Assembly: GCF_900103985.1 (NCBI RefSeq)
Contig: NZ_FNIE01000014.1
Span: 1 to 64,000, forward strand
DNA length: 64,000 bases
Reading direction: 5' to 3'
From: Actinacidiphila guanduensis
GTDB taxonomy: Bacteria > Actinomycetota > Actinomycetes > Streptomycetales > Streptomycetaceae
How positions within the stretch are numbered: the stretch's first letter is position 1; every line of letters begins with the position of its first letter. The notes beneath the pieces were generated by a model. The model saw nothing but the letters and a program-made list of their open reading frames with translations, was not told the DNA's origin and did not search any database. Shown piece by piece: positions 18,365 through 27,617 of the stretch. Position numbers and translations under genes: made by a program.

Positions 18365-21295
18365 GTGGGCATCACACCCTCGCGCCCCCGGCCGCGGACG
18401 GCGCCACAGCCTCCCGGAGCGCACCCGGCACCGCAACCACCGGCGGCCGCGCAGCAGCAGCCCTCCCCCGCCGATCGCCCGGGCCGGCGCCCCGACCGAC
18501 AGCCCGGTGCACAAAGCCGCGTACGCGCCACCGCAAGGACCGCCCGGGTGGCCCGCAGGACCCGGCGCGCCGCGGGCCTCGTCCTCGCCCTCGGCGGCCT
18601 GATCGGCGCGGTCGCCGCCGCCCCCGCCTCCGCCGCCCACCAGGCCCCCGCCCCCGACACCTGGGTGCTGAGCACCACCGACACCACGCATGACTACGCG
18701 CCCACCTTCGTCGGCAACGGTTACCTCGCCGCCCGTGTCCCGGCCGCCGGTGAGGGCTACGCGGCGAGCCCCGTCACCACCCAGGCGGAACTCGCCGGCT
18801 TCTACGCCCAGCCGCCCGGCGACTACGAGCGCCGGGCGAGCCTGCCGACCTGGACCACGCTCGGCTTCGGCCGCACCGGCGACGTCCACGGCATCCCGGG
18901 CACCTGGTCCTGCGGCTTCGACCAGCTGTGCCCGGCCCGCGACGGCGCCATCTCCGGCGGTGCCTTCGTGGAGACCTCCCACGGCGGCTCCATTGCCGGC
19001 GGCTACCTGGCCGGCCTCAATACGAACAACACGCCCACTGTGGGCGGCAAGGACAGCATCGTGCTGCGCGACGCCCCGGCCGGCCAGGCCGTGCTGGACG
19101 TGCGCTACGCGAACGGCAGCGGCACCCCGCAGACCGTCCACCTCGGTGTCGACGGCGCCTCCCAGCAGCTGACCCTTGCCCCGACGGCCAGTTGGGACGA
19201 CTGGGCCGTGGCGCACATCCCCGTCACGCTCACCGCGGGCACCAATACCCTGGAGATCACCGTCGCCCAGGGCGACACCGCGCGGGTGAACGTGGACTAC
19301 CTCGCCGCCTACCCCGAAGGCGCGCAGCCGCCGACGGCCGTGGCCCCCGAGACCGTGGGCACCACCAGCGACTACCGCCAGTCGCTCGACCTCCGCACCG
19401 GCACGCTCACCACCTCCTTCGACTGGACCTCGCCCGAGGGCGACCGCACGAGCTTCAGCTACGCGGTCGACACCAGCCGCGCGCAAGGCCACTTGGGCAC
19501 CGTCACCGCGCGCGTCGTGCCGCACTGGAGCGGAAACGCCACCGCGGTCGACGAGTTCGACGGCCGCGGCCTCGACCACGCCTCGGCCACCGGCTCCACG
19601 GTGGACGGCAGGAGCGCCACCCTGTCGGAGACCGTCGCCACCGACGGCAACCTCGTGACCGCGGGCCTGAGTTCGGCGCTGCGGGTGGACGGCCGCACGC
19701 AGCGCACCCGGCCGCTGCCCGCCGGCGACGACGGCAGCGCGGGCCAGAGCGCCGCCTTCACCGTCCGGGCCGGGAAGACGTACGAGATCACCAAGTACGT
19801 CGGTGTGGCCTCCAGCGTGGACACCGACCGGTCGCTGACGGCCGCGACACCGCAGCAGGCAGCCGCGGCCACGGCCGCCGGTGCCGCACGCGACGGCCTC
19901 CGCGCGGTGCGGGCCGCCAACGACCGCGCGTGGGCGAAGCTGTGGCAGTCGAGCATCTCGGTGCCGGGCGACGCGGCCATGACCGCGCAGATCCACGCCT
20001 CGATGTTCTACCTGCTGGCGAGCATGCGCGACGGCGTCACCTGGAGCACCAGCCCGGGCGGGCTGTCCTCCGACGGCTACAACGGCCATGTCTTCTGGGA
20101 CATGGAGACGTGGATGTACCCGGCGCTGCTCGCCCAGTACCCGGACATCGCGCAGACCGCCGACACCTACCGGCAGAAGCTGCTGCCCGCCGCCGAGGCC
20201 GCGGCCGCCGCGCTGTCCACCCCGCAGCAGCCGATCAAGGGCGCGAAGTTCCCCTGGGAGAGCTCGCTGACCGGCAAGGAGTCGATCCCGCCGGGCAACA
20301 ACGAGGGCAACGACGAGATCCACATCGACTCCGACATCGCCCTGGCCCAGTGGCAGTACTACGAGGCCAGCGGCGACACCGCCTGGCTGCGGGACAAGGC
20401 GTGGCCGGTGCTGAAGGACATCGCCGACTACTGGGCCACCCGAGCGGTGCCGGACGGCTCCGGCGGCTACGACATCGACCACGTCCAGGGGCCCGACGAG
20501 TACCACGACCCGGTGGACGACAGCGCGACCACCGACGCCGGCGCGCAGGCGTCGCTGCGGATCGCCGTCCAGGCGGCCGGCATCCTCGGCAAGGCCGCCG
20601 ACCCCGCCTGGAGCACGGTCGCCGACGGCCTGAAGATCCCGGTCGACTCCGCGCTCGGCATCCACCCCGAGTACCAGGGCTACAACGGCGAGCAGGTCAA
20701 GCAGGCCGACGTCACGCTGCTGCAGTACCCCTGGAACGTGCCGATGCCGGCCGCGCTCGCCCAGAGCGACCTGGACTACTACACCGCGCACACCGACCCC
20801 GGCGGCCCGTCGATGACCGACTCGATCGCCACCATCGACGCGGCCGCGCTCGGCTCGCCCGGCTGCACGGCCTACGACCACCTGCGCAGCAGCGTCGACC
20901 CGTTCATCGCGGCGCCGTTCGACCAGTTCCACGAGACGCGCACCGGCGGCGCCTTCACCTTCACCACCGGAGAGGGCGGCTACCTCCAGCAGTTCCTCTA
21001 CGGCTTCACCGGGCTGCGCTGGGGCACCGACGCCGTCACCGTGGACCCGTTCCTGCCGCAGCAGCTGCCGGGCGTGGACATCACCGGCGTCAAATGGCAC
21101 GGCAGCACGTTCGACGTCTCGGTCGGGCAGCGGACCACCACGCTGACCGTGCGCTCCGGCCCGGCGCTGGCGGTCCGCGACGGCAGCGGCACGGTCCACC
21201 GGGTCCACCCCGGTGCTCCGCTCCACCTCGCCACGCGGCATCCGGCGCCCTCCGCGGGCGGCACGGGCGGCTGCGCGGGCGGCACCGGGCAGTAG
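18365..21295 (+). CDS. secreted GH65-family glycoside hydrolase (acid-trehalase/kojibiose-like) with carbohydrate-binding insert
   Basis: The GTG start at 18365 follows AGGAAGGA with a 5-base gap and gives 976 residues; the frame upstream to 18227 is less likely. A long basic, Pro-rich leader precedes the hydrophobic signal core (AAGLVLALGGLIGAVAAAPASAA). The N-terminal GH65 beta-sandwich (TFVGNGYLAARVP) is interrupted by a CBM35-like module (about residues 215-320, with LDVRYANGSGTPQTVHLGVD). The (alpha/alpha)6 catalytic part has HVFWDMETWMYPALL and the general-acid Glu in QGPDEYHD (about E712). Family members act by inversion on alpha-linked glucosides such as trehalose, as hydrolases or phosphorylases; secretion favours hydrolysis here. 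The C-terminal beta-sandwich ends in a Gly-rich tail (GGTGGCAGGTGQ). It is followed by a strong terminator. Confidence 0.88.
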   Translation: MGITPSRPRPRTAPQPPGAHPAPQPPAAAQQQPSPADRPGRRPDRQPGAQSRVRATARTARVARRTRRAAGLVLALGGLIGAVAAAPASAAHQAPAPDTWVLSTTDTTHDYAPTFVGNGYLAARVPAAGEGYAASPVTTQAELAGFYAQPPGDYERRASLPTWTTLGFGRTGDVHGIPGTWSCGFDQLCPARDGAISGGAFVETSHGGSIAGGYLAGLNTNNTPTVGGKDSIVLRDAPAGQAVLDVRYANGSGTPQTVHLGVDGASQQLTLAPTASWDDWAVAHIPVTLTAGTNTLEITVAQGDTARVNVDYLAAYPEGAQPPTAVAPETVGTTSDYRQSLDLRTGTLTTSFDWTSPEGDRTSFSYAVDTSRAQGHLGTVTARVVPHWSGNATAVDEFDGRGLDHASATGSTVDGRSATLSETVATDGNLVTAGLSSALRVDGRTQRTRPLPAGDDGSAGQSAAFTVRAGKTYEITKYVGVASSVDTDRSLTAATPQQAAAATAAGAARDGLRAVRAANDRAWAKLWQSSISVPGDAAMTAQIHASMFYLLASMRDGVTWSTSPGGLSSDGYNGHVFWDMETWMYPALLAQYPDIAQTADTYRQKLLPAAEAAAAALSTPQQPIKGAKFPWESSLTGKESIPPGNNEGNDEIHIDSDIALAQWQYYEASGDTAWLRDKAWPVLKDIADYWATRAVPDGSGGYDIDHVQGPDEYHDPVDDSATTDAGAQASLRIAVQAAGILGKAADPAWSTVADGLKIPVDSALGIHPEYQGYNGEQVKQADVTLLQYPWNVPMPAALAQSDLDYYTAHTDPGGPSMTDSIATIDAAALGSPGCTAYDHLRSSVDPFIAAPFDQFHETRTGGAFTFTTGEGGYLQQFLYGFTGLRWGTDAVTVDPFLPQQLPGVDITGVKWHGSTFDVSVGQRTTTLTVRSGPALAVRDGSGTVHRVHPGAPLHLATRHPAPSAGGTGGCAGGTGQ

Positions 21296-21313
21296 ACCGG
21301 CCGCGAACGGCAC

Positions 21314-21367
21314 GACGCCGGGGCCGCGCGGAGTCCCCCGTGAGGGGACCCGCGCGGCCCCGGCGTC
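21314..21367. terminator. 24-bp stem hairpin terminator
   Basis: GACGCCGGGGCCGCGCGG plus GTCCCC pairs with GGGGACCCGCGCGG plus CCCCGGCGTC, with one bulged A and a short loop, followed by TTT. It lies 18 bases after the GH65 stop and 20 bases before the end of the convergent oxidoreductase gene, so it is likely bidirectional. Confidence 0.88.
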
Positions 21368-21386
21368 TTTGGCGCCGTAGCGGCGG

Positions 21387-21986
21387 TCACGTGTCGGAGC
21401 CGGCCGTCTCGCGGTGGCCCGCCGCCGGGTGGGCCGGGGGCGGGTCCGCGGCCAGGTAGCCGCGGACGGAGCGGGCCAGGCGCTCGGCTTGGGCGTGGAG
21501 TTCGGCGCCGGAGGTGTCGGAGGCGCCGGCGCCGATCGCGTAGACGCGGGGGTGGGTGCGGCAGGCGCGGGTGCGGGGGTCGACAGCGACGGTTCCGGTG
21601 GCGTCGGCCAGGCCGGCGGTTCGGGTCACGAAGGAGGATCCGCCGGCAGGGCCCGGCAGGTGCGGCCGCCCGGTGGCGACGACCAGGATGTCGAAGGGGA
21701 GGGTGGTGCCGTCGGCGAGGGCGACCTCCGAGCGGTCGAGGTCGGCCGCGGCCGCTTCGGCCTGCAGGAAGGCGATCCCTTCGCGCAGCAGCCGGTGCTC
21801 GGGAGCGTGGAGGGTGTCCGGGCCGTACAGCCCGAGGACGGTGAGGAGTTCGGCCTCGTGGTCGCGGGTGTCGTAGCGGTCCACCACGGTGATGCGGACG
21901 CCGTCCGAGCCGCAGTAGCAGCGCAGCCGGTTCGCGACGAGGATGCCGCTGCCCCCACCGCCGACGACCACGATGTGCGCGTTCAT
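21387..21986 (-). CDS. short FAD-dependent pyridine-nucleotide-oxidoreductase-like protein lacking the middle domain
   Basis: A 199-residue protein with AAGGAGGA before the ATG. The N-terminus is an FAD Rossmann fold (IVVVGGGGSGILVANRL, ITVVDRYD) of the NDH-2/sulfide-quinone-reductase type. The first domain continues to DILVVATGRPHLPG at about residue 105. It then goes almost directly to TVAVDPRTRACRTHPRVYAI at ~130-150, which in full-length relatives (~380-430 residues) lies well after residue 270. The NAD(P)-binding domain and the C-terminal quinone domain are therefore missing. The usual GD after VYAI is replaced by GAG, removing the Asp that normally contacts FAD ribityl. There is no frameshift and codon bias is normal, so it is either a minimal flavoprotein or an internally deleted gene. 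It lies 44 bases after doxX, probably in one operon. Confidence 0.7.
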   Translation of the reverse strand: MNAHIVVVGGGGSGILVANRLRCYCGSDGVRITVVDRYDTRDHEAELLTVLGLYGPDTLHAPEHRLLREGIAFLQAEAAAADLDRSEVALADGTTLPFDILVVATGRPHLPGPAGGSSFVTRTAGLADATGTVAVDPRTRACRTHPRVYAIGAGASDTSGAELHAQAERLARSVRGYLAADPPPAHPAAGHRETAGSDT

Positions 21987-22030
21987 GCCGTCCTCCTTCG
22001 CTGGTCGGGTTGCTGCGGTCGGATGGGGTG

Positions 22031-22642
22031 TCAAAGGAGCCAGCGGTGGTCGCGGACCACGGGGAGGCGGGCCCATATGCGGCCGAGGCCCCAGGTGTTG
22101 CCGGCGTAGAGGGCGGCCGACAGGATCGCCGCGAGGGCGTAGAGGACGTGGTAGTCGACCAGGGGGTTGGACGAGCCGCTGGGGGCGCCGCCCGACAGGT
22201 GCTGGGCGAGTGGCCATTCGGCCGCCCACATCATGGCCATCATCACGGTGCCGGCGACCGCGGTGATCCGCAGCGCGACCCCGCTGACGAGTGCCAGGCC
22301 GATGCCGAGCATGCCCAGCATGAAGAGCCAGTCGGCCCAGCCGTCGCCGGCGATGTCGCGGAAGAAGCCCTGCAGCGGGCCGACGTGGATGTTCGACAGG
22401 AAGCCCTTGGTCGGCGAGCCGCCGTCGATCCAGCCCTTGCCCGAGCCGGTGGCGTAGTGCCAGCCGAAGGTCTTGTCGAGGAACGCCCACAGGAAGACGA
22501 ACCCGGTGGCGATCCGCACCACCGCGGCGACCCGCGCCACGGCCGGCGTCATCACGGTGCCGGGCCGCCCGGTGTGCACGGCGGCTTGCCCGGCCGGGCC
22601 CTGCGGTCCGGCGGCGAGGGGGGTTTCCGGGTGAACGGCCAT
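22031..22642 (-). CDS. DoxX-like membrane protein
   Basis: 203 residues with GGAGGAG 5 bases before the ATG. Four hydrophobic segments are visible: VVRIATGFVFLWAFLDKTFG, LFMLGMLGIGLALVSG, ALRITAVAGTVMMAMMWAAE and YHVLYALAAILSAALYAG. The arrangement, with GFVFLWAFLDKTFGWHYATG in the first helix, is typical of actinobacterial DoxX/thiosulfate-quinone-reductase-like proteins. It is followed by the short FAD oxidoreductase, a pairing seen in redox-defence modules, and is divergent from a CBS-BON protein, suggesting a stress- or hypoxia-related set. Direct enzymatic function is not established for most of this family. Confidence 0.85.
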   Translation of the reverse strand: MAVHPETPLAAGPQGPAGQAAVHTGRPGTVMTPAVARVAAVVRIATGFVFLWAFLDKTFGWHYATGSGKGWIDGGSPTKGFLSNIHVGPLQGFFRDIAGDGWADWLFMLGMLGIGLALVSGVALRITAVAGTVMMAMMWAAEWPLAQHLSGGAPSGSSNPLVDYHVLYALAAILSAALYAGNTWGLGRIWARLPVVRDHRWLL

Positions 22643-22874
22643 GACGGCTCCTCCTTGCGGTGGTGGTGCGGTGCGGTTGCTGACGGGATCACTGTCGCCC
22701 TGCGGCGGTCCGCCCCGCTGGAGGCCGACGTCCCGCCGCCGCGGGACCGAACGGCCCTGCGTACGGGCCTGGTTGGGGCCCCACCGGGCGCCCCGGTCAG
22801 CCCTCGTGCATCGCCCTCGCGCGCGGCACGGTAGGTGCGGGAACCCACCGGCCCGACACCTTACGGAGGACACC

Positions 22875-23618
22875 ATGAAGCACCGCATCGTCGGCAGCGT
22901 GATGACGGGCGACGTCGTCAAGGTCCGCGAGCAGACACCGTTCAAGGAGGTCGCGACCCTGCTCGACGCGCACCGCATCAGCGGCCTGCCCGTCGTGGAC
23001 GACGACGACAAGGTCGTCGGCGTCATCTCGGAGACCGACCTGATACTGCGTCAGGCACAGGCCGAGGACGACGGCGAACCGCCGCGCCGGCACCGGCCGT
23101 TGCTGACCAGGACCGCGCGCACCACCGCGGCGAAGGCGCTCGCGCTGACCGCGGGCGAGCTGATGTCCACCCCGCCGGTCACCGTCCGCGCGCAGGACTC
23201 CCTCGCGCACTCCGCCCGCCTCATGGCCGCCCGCCACGTCGAGCGCCTGCCGGTTCTGGACGAGGAGGACCGCCTCGTCGGCATCGTCACCCGCCGCGAC
23301 CTGCTCACCGTCTTCCTGCGGCCGGACGAGGAGATCCGCCGCGACATCGTCAAGGAGATCCTGGTCGAGTCGCTGTGGCTGCCCCCGCAGGCGGTCGGCG
23401 TCAGCGTCGAGGACGGCGTCGTGACGCTGGAGGGCCGGCTGGAGCGCGAGAGCGAGGTGCTCGTGGCGGGCCGGATGACGGCCAGGATCGACGGCGTGGT
23501 CGCCGTCCGCAACCACCTCACCGCGCGCTTCGTCGACTCCGCCCCGCCCGCCCCGCCGGAGGTGCACGGCATCGCCGACGAATGGCTGCAGCGGCCCCGG
23601 CACACGACGCAGCACTGA
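22875..23618 (+). CDS. CBS-pair and BON-domain protein
   Basis: 247 residues with ACGGAGGA just before the ATG. The first CBS motif (residues ~8-60) contains VGSVMTGDVVKVREQTPFKE and ISGLPVVDDDDKVVGVISE; the second (~93-150) contains ELMSTPPVTVRAQDSL and RLPVLDEEDRLVGIVTRRDL. A BON domain follows at ~155-220 (GVSVEDGVVTLEGRLERESE, DGVVAVRNHL). CBS pairs usually sense adenine nucleotides; BON often binds membranes or phospholipid. This exact architecture recurs in actinobacterial dormancy and stress regulons. It is divergent from doxX with 232 bases between starts. Confidence 0.9.
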   Translation: MKHRIVGSVMTGDVVKVREQTPFKEVATLLDAHRISGLPVVDDDDKVVGVISETDLILRQAQAEDDGEPPRRHRPLLTRTARTTAAKALALTAGELMSTPPVTVRAQDSLAHSARLMAARHVERLPVLDEEDRLVGIVTRRDLLTVFLRPDEEIRRDIVKEILVESLWLPPQAVGVSVEDGVVTLEGRLERESEVLVAGRMTARIDGVVAVRNHLTARFVDSAPPAPPEVHGIADEWLQRPRHTTQH

Positions 23619-23740
23619 CCACGGCGCCGGCCGGCGCATCGACCGTGGCGCCGGCCGCGCCGGGCAAAGCACGAGCGCAGAGCCTGTCGGGGCCGGGCGC
23701 CGGGCCAACAGCCCTGCGGCGACCGCGTGTTGGGGGGCAG

Positions 23741-24496
23741 CTATCGCTGCGGGAGGCGGTAGACCGAGACGTGGGAGCGCGACTCGGCGGTGAACTCCGC
23801 GCCCTGCCAGTCGGCGTGCCGCGACTCCGGCTCGAAGCCCGCCAGTTGGGCCATCAGGTCGAGTTCGGCGGGCCAGATGTAGCGGTGCGGGGTGCGGAAG
23901 AGGCGGGCCTGCCGGCGGTCGTCGTCGCCGGGCCCGTCGAAGTGGAAGTGGTGCGAGACGACGTGCTGGCGCAGCACGTCATAGGTGTCCAGGCCGATGT
24001 ACCCGGGCTCGGACTGCCAGACGGTGGCGGTCCGCCCCGGCGGCAGCGCGCGCAGTTCGGGCACCCACAGCTCGATGACGAACCGGCCGCCGGGCGCGAG
24101 GTGGCGGGCCGCGTTGCGGAAGCAGGCGACCTGCTCGGCCTGCGTCAGCAGGTTCGAGATCGTGTTGAACACCAGGTAGACCAGGGAGTGTTCACCGGGT
24201 ACGACGGCGGTCGTCATGTCGCCGAGGACCACCGGCACGGTCTCCTCGTCCACCTTGGCGCGCAGTTGCTCCAGCATCGCAGGCGACAGCTCGATCCCGG
24301 CGACGCGCACCCCACGCTCGGCGAGCGGCACGGCCACCCGTCCGGTACCGATGGCGAACTCCACCACGGAACCGCCGCCCGCCAGTTCGGCCAGGCGCTC
24401 CACGGTGGGGCCCAGCACCTCGGGGGCGAACATCCCGGAGCCGGGGGTGTCGTAGCGCTGCGCCGTCTCGGCGTCCCAGATCTCCTGCTGCTCCAT
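23741..24496 (-). CDS. class I SAM-dependent methyltransferase
   Basis: 251 residues from the ATG at 24496, which has GAGGGTGG upstream. SAM-binding motif I is VVEFAIGTGRVAVPLAERG, the acidic end of beta-2 is VAGIELSPAML, and motif II/III is VVLGDMTTAVVPGEHSLVYL, followed by ARHLAPGGRFVIEL. C-terminal aromatic blocks (HFHFDGPGD, RYIWPAELDLMAQLAGFEPE) resemble the Ubie/Methyltransf_25 group acting on small molecules. The substrate cannot be told. Its neighbour upstream on the same strand is a macrolide-type glycosyltransferase 195 bases away, so the two could modify one compound, but each seems to have its own promoter space. Confidence 0.88.
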   Translation of the reverse strand: MEQQEIWDAETAQRYDTPGSGMFAPEVLGPTVERLAELAGGGSVVEFAIGTGRVAVPLAERGVRVAGIELSPAMLEQLRAKVDEETVPVVLGDMTTAVVPGEHSLVYLVFNTISNLLTQAEQVACFRNAARHLAPGGRFVIELWVPELRALPPGRTATVWQSEPGYIGLDTYDVLRQHVVSHHFHFDGPGDDDRRQARLFRTPHRYIWPAELDLMAQLAGFEPESRHADWQGAEFTAESRSHVSVYRLPQR

Positions 24497-24691
24497 GCTG
24501 TCCACCCTCGCGGGCCCGGCCGCGTGCGGTCCAGCGAATAAACGCCGCCGAACCGCACGCGCGTCGCCAGGAAGTGCGCGCTGACGGCCGCACATTGGGG
24601 CCGTACCCTCACCGTCTGCCGGCTGCGGGCCGCCGCACTTCAGCCGCGAGCCGCGGGCCGGGCGGGAGCACCGGGTGGGAAGCAACTGCCC

Positions 24692-25978
24692 CTATCGGGC
24701 GGTGAGTTCGGCGAGCGCCCGCTCGATCTCCGCGAAGGCGTCGACCGCCGCGTACTGCGCGGCCAGGCGCTGCGCGTTCTGCCGGTAGGAGGTGGTGCCG
24801 AGGAGTTCGTCGACGGCCTTGCGGACATCGATGGCGGCGGGCCGGTCGGTGCCGAGGTCCACGGCGGCGCCGGTGGCGGCCAGGCGCACGTTGTTCTCCA
24901 GCTTCTCCTCGCTGATGCCGGCGGCGACGATCGGGACGCCGTTGCGCAGTGCCTGCTGGACGGCGCCGAAGCCGCCGTTGGTGACCAGGACGTCCGCGTG
25001 CGGCAGGAGCGCGTCGAAGGGCACGAACTCCGCGACGCGGGCGTTCGCCGGGACGCCGTCGACCTCGCCGGGACGGCCGGTGGCCGCGACGACCAGACCG
25101 GGGAAGTCCGCCAGGCCCTCCAGGGTCGGCTCGATCAGCTCGCCGAAGTCCTGGTTGGCGATCGTGCCCTGGGTGACCACGACGACCTGCTCGGCGGCCG
25201 CCACCTCGGGCCACCACGCGGGAAGTTCGCCGATCTCGTCCGACGGGGGCAGAGTGCCGACGAACCGTACGTGCGCCGGGGTGTCGCTGCGCCGGTAGCT
25301 CAGCTCCTCGACCGACAGCTGCAGGAAGCGGTCGGCCTTCAGCACGGTGGAGTCCAGGAAGAACGGCGCCTCGGTGACGGTGACGCCGAGCTCGGCGAGC
25401 GTGCGGACGAACAACTCCTGGGCAGGGCCGAGCAGTTGGCCTTGCATGAAGGCGTTGGCCTCCTGGTTGCGGGCGCGGCCCTCCTCGCTGGCGTCCGGCG
25501 GCAGGCCCATGCCGAAGGGCGCGGTGTCGATGCTGGAGAGGGTGAAGGAGACCGGGCCGAGGCCGATCGCGGCCGCCGGGCGCGGCCCGGGCGCCCCGAA
25601 CAGCGCGGGCATCGCGCCCAGGAACCCGGTCTCGTACACCAGGACCACCGGCTCGCCGGCGGCCTCGGCGAGCAACCGCTGCACGTCGTGGTGCTGGGGC
25701 GCCATCGCCGTCACGAACAGATTGCGCATGTCCCAGGCGAACCGCTGGGGCCCGGCGGGCACCGCCATGCGCTCGGCCGAGGTGAACGCCTGCTCCAGGT
25801 CGGCCCCGGCCGCCCCGGTGAACGCCTCGTACCGGACCCCGGCCTCGGCCTCCTCGCGGAACCGCCCGTGGCTCAGCAGCGTCACGTCGTGCCCGCGGCC
25901 GGCCAGGAACCCGGCCACCCGGTTCAGCGGGGCGAAGTGCCCGTAGACCGGCGAAGCGGCCACCAGAATCCTGCTCAA
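24692..25978 (-). CDS. GT1/MGT-family glycosyltransferase
   Basis: 428 residues. GT-B fold: the N-terminal acceptor domain starts ILVAASPVYGHFAPLNRVAG, the pattern of antibiotic and macrolide glycosyltransferases. The C-terminal nucleotide-sugar domain has VVVVTQGTIAN, NARVAEFVPFDALLPHADVL and NGGFGAVQQALRNGVPIVA, corresponding to the donor-binding HxGxGT-like region with N replacing the usual H. Length is normal. It could serve self-resistance by sugar inactivation or tailoring of a natural product; no biosynthetic cluster is visible around it. The start follows AGGAGAT. Confidence 0.88.
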   Translation of the reverse strand: MSRILVAASPVYGHFAPLNRVAGFLAGRGHDVTLLSHGRFREEAEAGVRYEAFTGAAGADLEQAFTSAERMAVPAGPQRFAWDMRNLFVTAMAPQHHDVQRLLAEAAGEPVVLVYETGFLGAMPALFGAPGPRPAAAIGLGPVSFTLSSIDTAPFGMGLPPDASEEGRARNQEANAFMQGQLLGPAQELFVRTLAELGVTVTEAPFFLDSTVLKADRFLQLSVEELSYRRSDTPAHVRFVGTLPPSDEIGELPAWWPEVAAAEQVVVVTQGTIANQDFGELIEPTLEGLADFPGLVVAATGRPGEVDGVPANARVAEFVPFDALLPHADVLVTNGGFGAVQQALRNGVPIVAAGISEEKLENNVRLAATGAAVDLGTDRPAAIDVRKAVDELLGTTSYRQNAQRLAAQYAAVDAFAEIERALAELTAR

Positions 25979-26216
25979 GGAGATCTCCTCGTCCGTGCTC
26001 GTCCATGCGCGTTGGTGCTTGTTCGTGCTCGGTAACGGCGGTCCCCGCTGCGGAGGGCGCGCCGCACGCGCGTCTCCCTCTTACACGCACGGGAGCGGCG
26101 AGGCGTTCAACGGCAAACGGAACGGAAGTGAAGAGGAGTCAGAAAGGCAGGGTTCGGGTGCAGGTTCGGGGGACCCGCTTCCCCGCAGTACGGCGGCAGG
26201 TGGCCGCGTCCCGGTC

Positions 26217-26528
26217 TCAGGCGGCGCGGTGGCGCGGTGCGGGGTGGCGCAGCCGCGCGGCCATGCGGGCGGCGTGGATCAGGGCCGCGAGGAACGCGAC
26301 GAAGCACACGGACGACATCACGGCGACCACGTTGCGGATGTCGTCCAGGTCCGTCTCCGCCGCGCCCCAGGCGAGCAGGCCGGACAGGACGAAGAACACG
26401 GCGGCGAGCATCGCGGAGAACCGGAGCCCCAGTGCGTGGGAGGGGGTGGCGAAGGGCCGCGGCGGCTCCGCCGGCTGCTCCGCCCGCGCGTCGGGCCGTG
26501 TCGCCTGCTGCGTGCTCATCGCGTTCAT
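26217..26528 (-). CDS. small two-helix membrane protein
   Basis: 103 residues from the ATG at 26528 preceded by GGGAGG. A polar N-terminus is followed by two predicted transmembrane segments (LRFSAMLAAVFFVLSGLLAW and IRNVVAVMSSVCFVAFLAAL) and a basic tail (ARLRHPAPRHR), so both ends are likely cytoplasmic. I do not recognise the family. It is monocistronic. Confidence 0.65.
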   Translation of the reverse strand: MNAMSTQQATRPDARAEQPAEPPRPFATPSHALGLRFSAMLAAVFFVLSGLLAWGAAETDLDDIRNVVAVMSSVCFVAFLAALIHAARMAARLRHPAPRHRAA

Positions 26529-26933
26529 GGCGGACCTCCCAGGGGTTTCCGCTGCGGTGACGGCGCGGCGCTCGGGCGGGCCGTCCCACCCTTGCCGCCG
26601 CGGGCAAGGGAGCCGCGGCGCTTGGCCGGCCCCTTCCCCTGCCCACCATTGTCCGACGCGTTCCGCGAGCGCGCATGTCCCGCCGCGGCTTCGGCCCACG
26701 GCCTCCCGTCGGGCTCCGCGGTGGCCGGGTGCCTTCGCTCGGACCAGTCGGCGCGGGTCCGAGCCACCCGGGACACGCAGCCGGCGGAAGGCGTCGTGCC
26801 CCGGAGCGGTACTCAGGGCGGGACGGGCACGGGGCGAGCACGGCGTCGCGCAGGCGGGCCGCGCCCTGGCCCAGGGTCCTCGTCGGTACGACCATGCCCC
26901 CGGGTCCGAGCCCTGCCGTGTTCCTCAGGGCCT
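26529..26933. other. 405-base intergenic region
   Basis: No supported gene. An 8-bp inverted repeat (CCCTTGCC and GGCAAGGG with a 6-base spacer, 26589-26610) lies about 60-80 bases upstream of the small membrane-protein gene. It may be an operator or a terminator of the upstream minus-strand uracil-DNA glycosylase transcript. Confidence 0.4.
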
Positions 26934-27617
26934 TCAAGCCCGCCCGCACAACTCCAGGGCGCGCCGGAAGGTCGCGTCGAGCATCGCGTCGGTGAGCAGG
27001 CCCGTCGAGGTGTTGCGGCGGCCGGGGTGGTAGCAGGCGAGCTGGGTGCGGCCGTCGGGGCGGAGGGCCTCGGCGCCGTGGCGGAACGGCGGCCGGGGGC
27101 GCAGGCCTCCCTGCAGCGCGGCGGCGTCCCAGGCGAAGGCGCCGAGGGTGACGATGACGGCGACATCGGCCAGGGCGTCGAGTTCGGCGGTGAGGTAAGG
27201 CAGGCAGGCGTCGCGCTCCTCGGCGGTGGGACGGTCCGCGGGCGGCGGGCAGCGTACGGCCGAGGCCGTCCAGGCACCGGTCAGCCGCAGGCCGTCACCG
27301 CGGTCGACCGAGGTGGGGCGGTTGGCCAGGCCCGCCCGGTGCAGGGCCGCGGTGAGCCGGTCGGCGGTCGCGTTGCCGGTGAGGGCGCGCCCGGTGCGGT
27401 TGCCGCCGTGGGCCGCCGTGGCGAGCGCGAGCACGTAGATCCGGGCCTTCGGGTCGCCGTGTCCCGGTACCGGCCGCGCCCAGTACGCCTGCCCGGCGAA
27501 CCGCGCCGGCGGTGAGGCCGCGGCCTCCTGCCGCCAGGCCACCAGCCGCGGGCACCGCTCGCACGCCACGATCCGCTCCGCGGTCCGCGCGAGCCGGAGC
27601 GAGCGATTGTCGGACAC
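26934..27617 (-). CDS. family-5 (UDGb-type) uracil-DNA glycosylase
   Basis: 227 residues from a GTG start (SDNRSLRLARTAERI). Removes uracil and often hypoxanthine or other deaminated bases from DNA. Diagnostic motifs are ALATAAHGGNRTGRALTGN (motif 1 region, a GNRTGR loop typical of family 5) and CYHPGRRNTSTGLLT near the C-terminus (motif 2, HPxxxNxxTG). Iron-sulfur ligand cysteines are likely in CERCPRL at residues ~19-22, in AVRCPPP and in LACYHP. Length fits the family. An unrelated open frame runs upstream to 28034 but loses family resemblance. It stands alone. Confidence 0.88.
   Translation of the reverse strand: MSDNRSLRLARTAERIVACERCPRLVAWRQEAAASPPARFAGQAYWARPVPGHGDPKARIYVLALATAAHGGNRTGRALTGNATADRLTAALHRAGLANRPTSVDRGDGLRLTGAWTASAVRCPPPADRPTAEERDACLPYLTAELDALADVAVIVTLGAFAWDAAALQGGLRPRPPFRHGAEALRPDGRTQLACYHPGRRNTSTGLLTDAMLDATFRRALELCGRA

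Noticed and set aside
18182..21313. Minus-strand 1043-codon open frame
   Set aside because: Antisense to the GH65 gene, whose catalytic motifs are unambiguous on plus.
22643..22874. DevR/DosR-type hypoxia box between doxX and CBS-BON genes
   Set aside because: GGGACC...GGCCC and TGGGGCCCCA words are present, but neither spacing nor symmetry fits the known consensus well enough to call.
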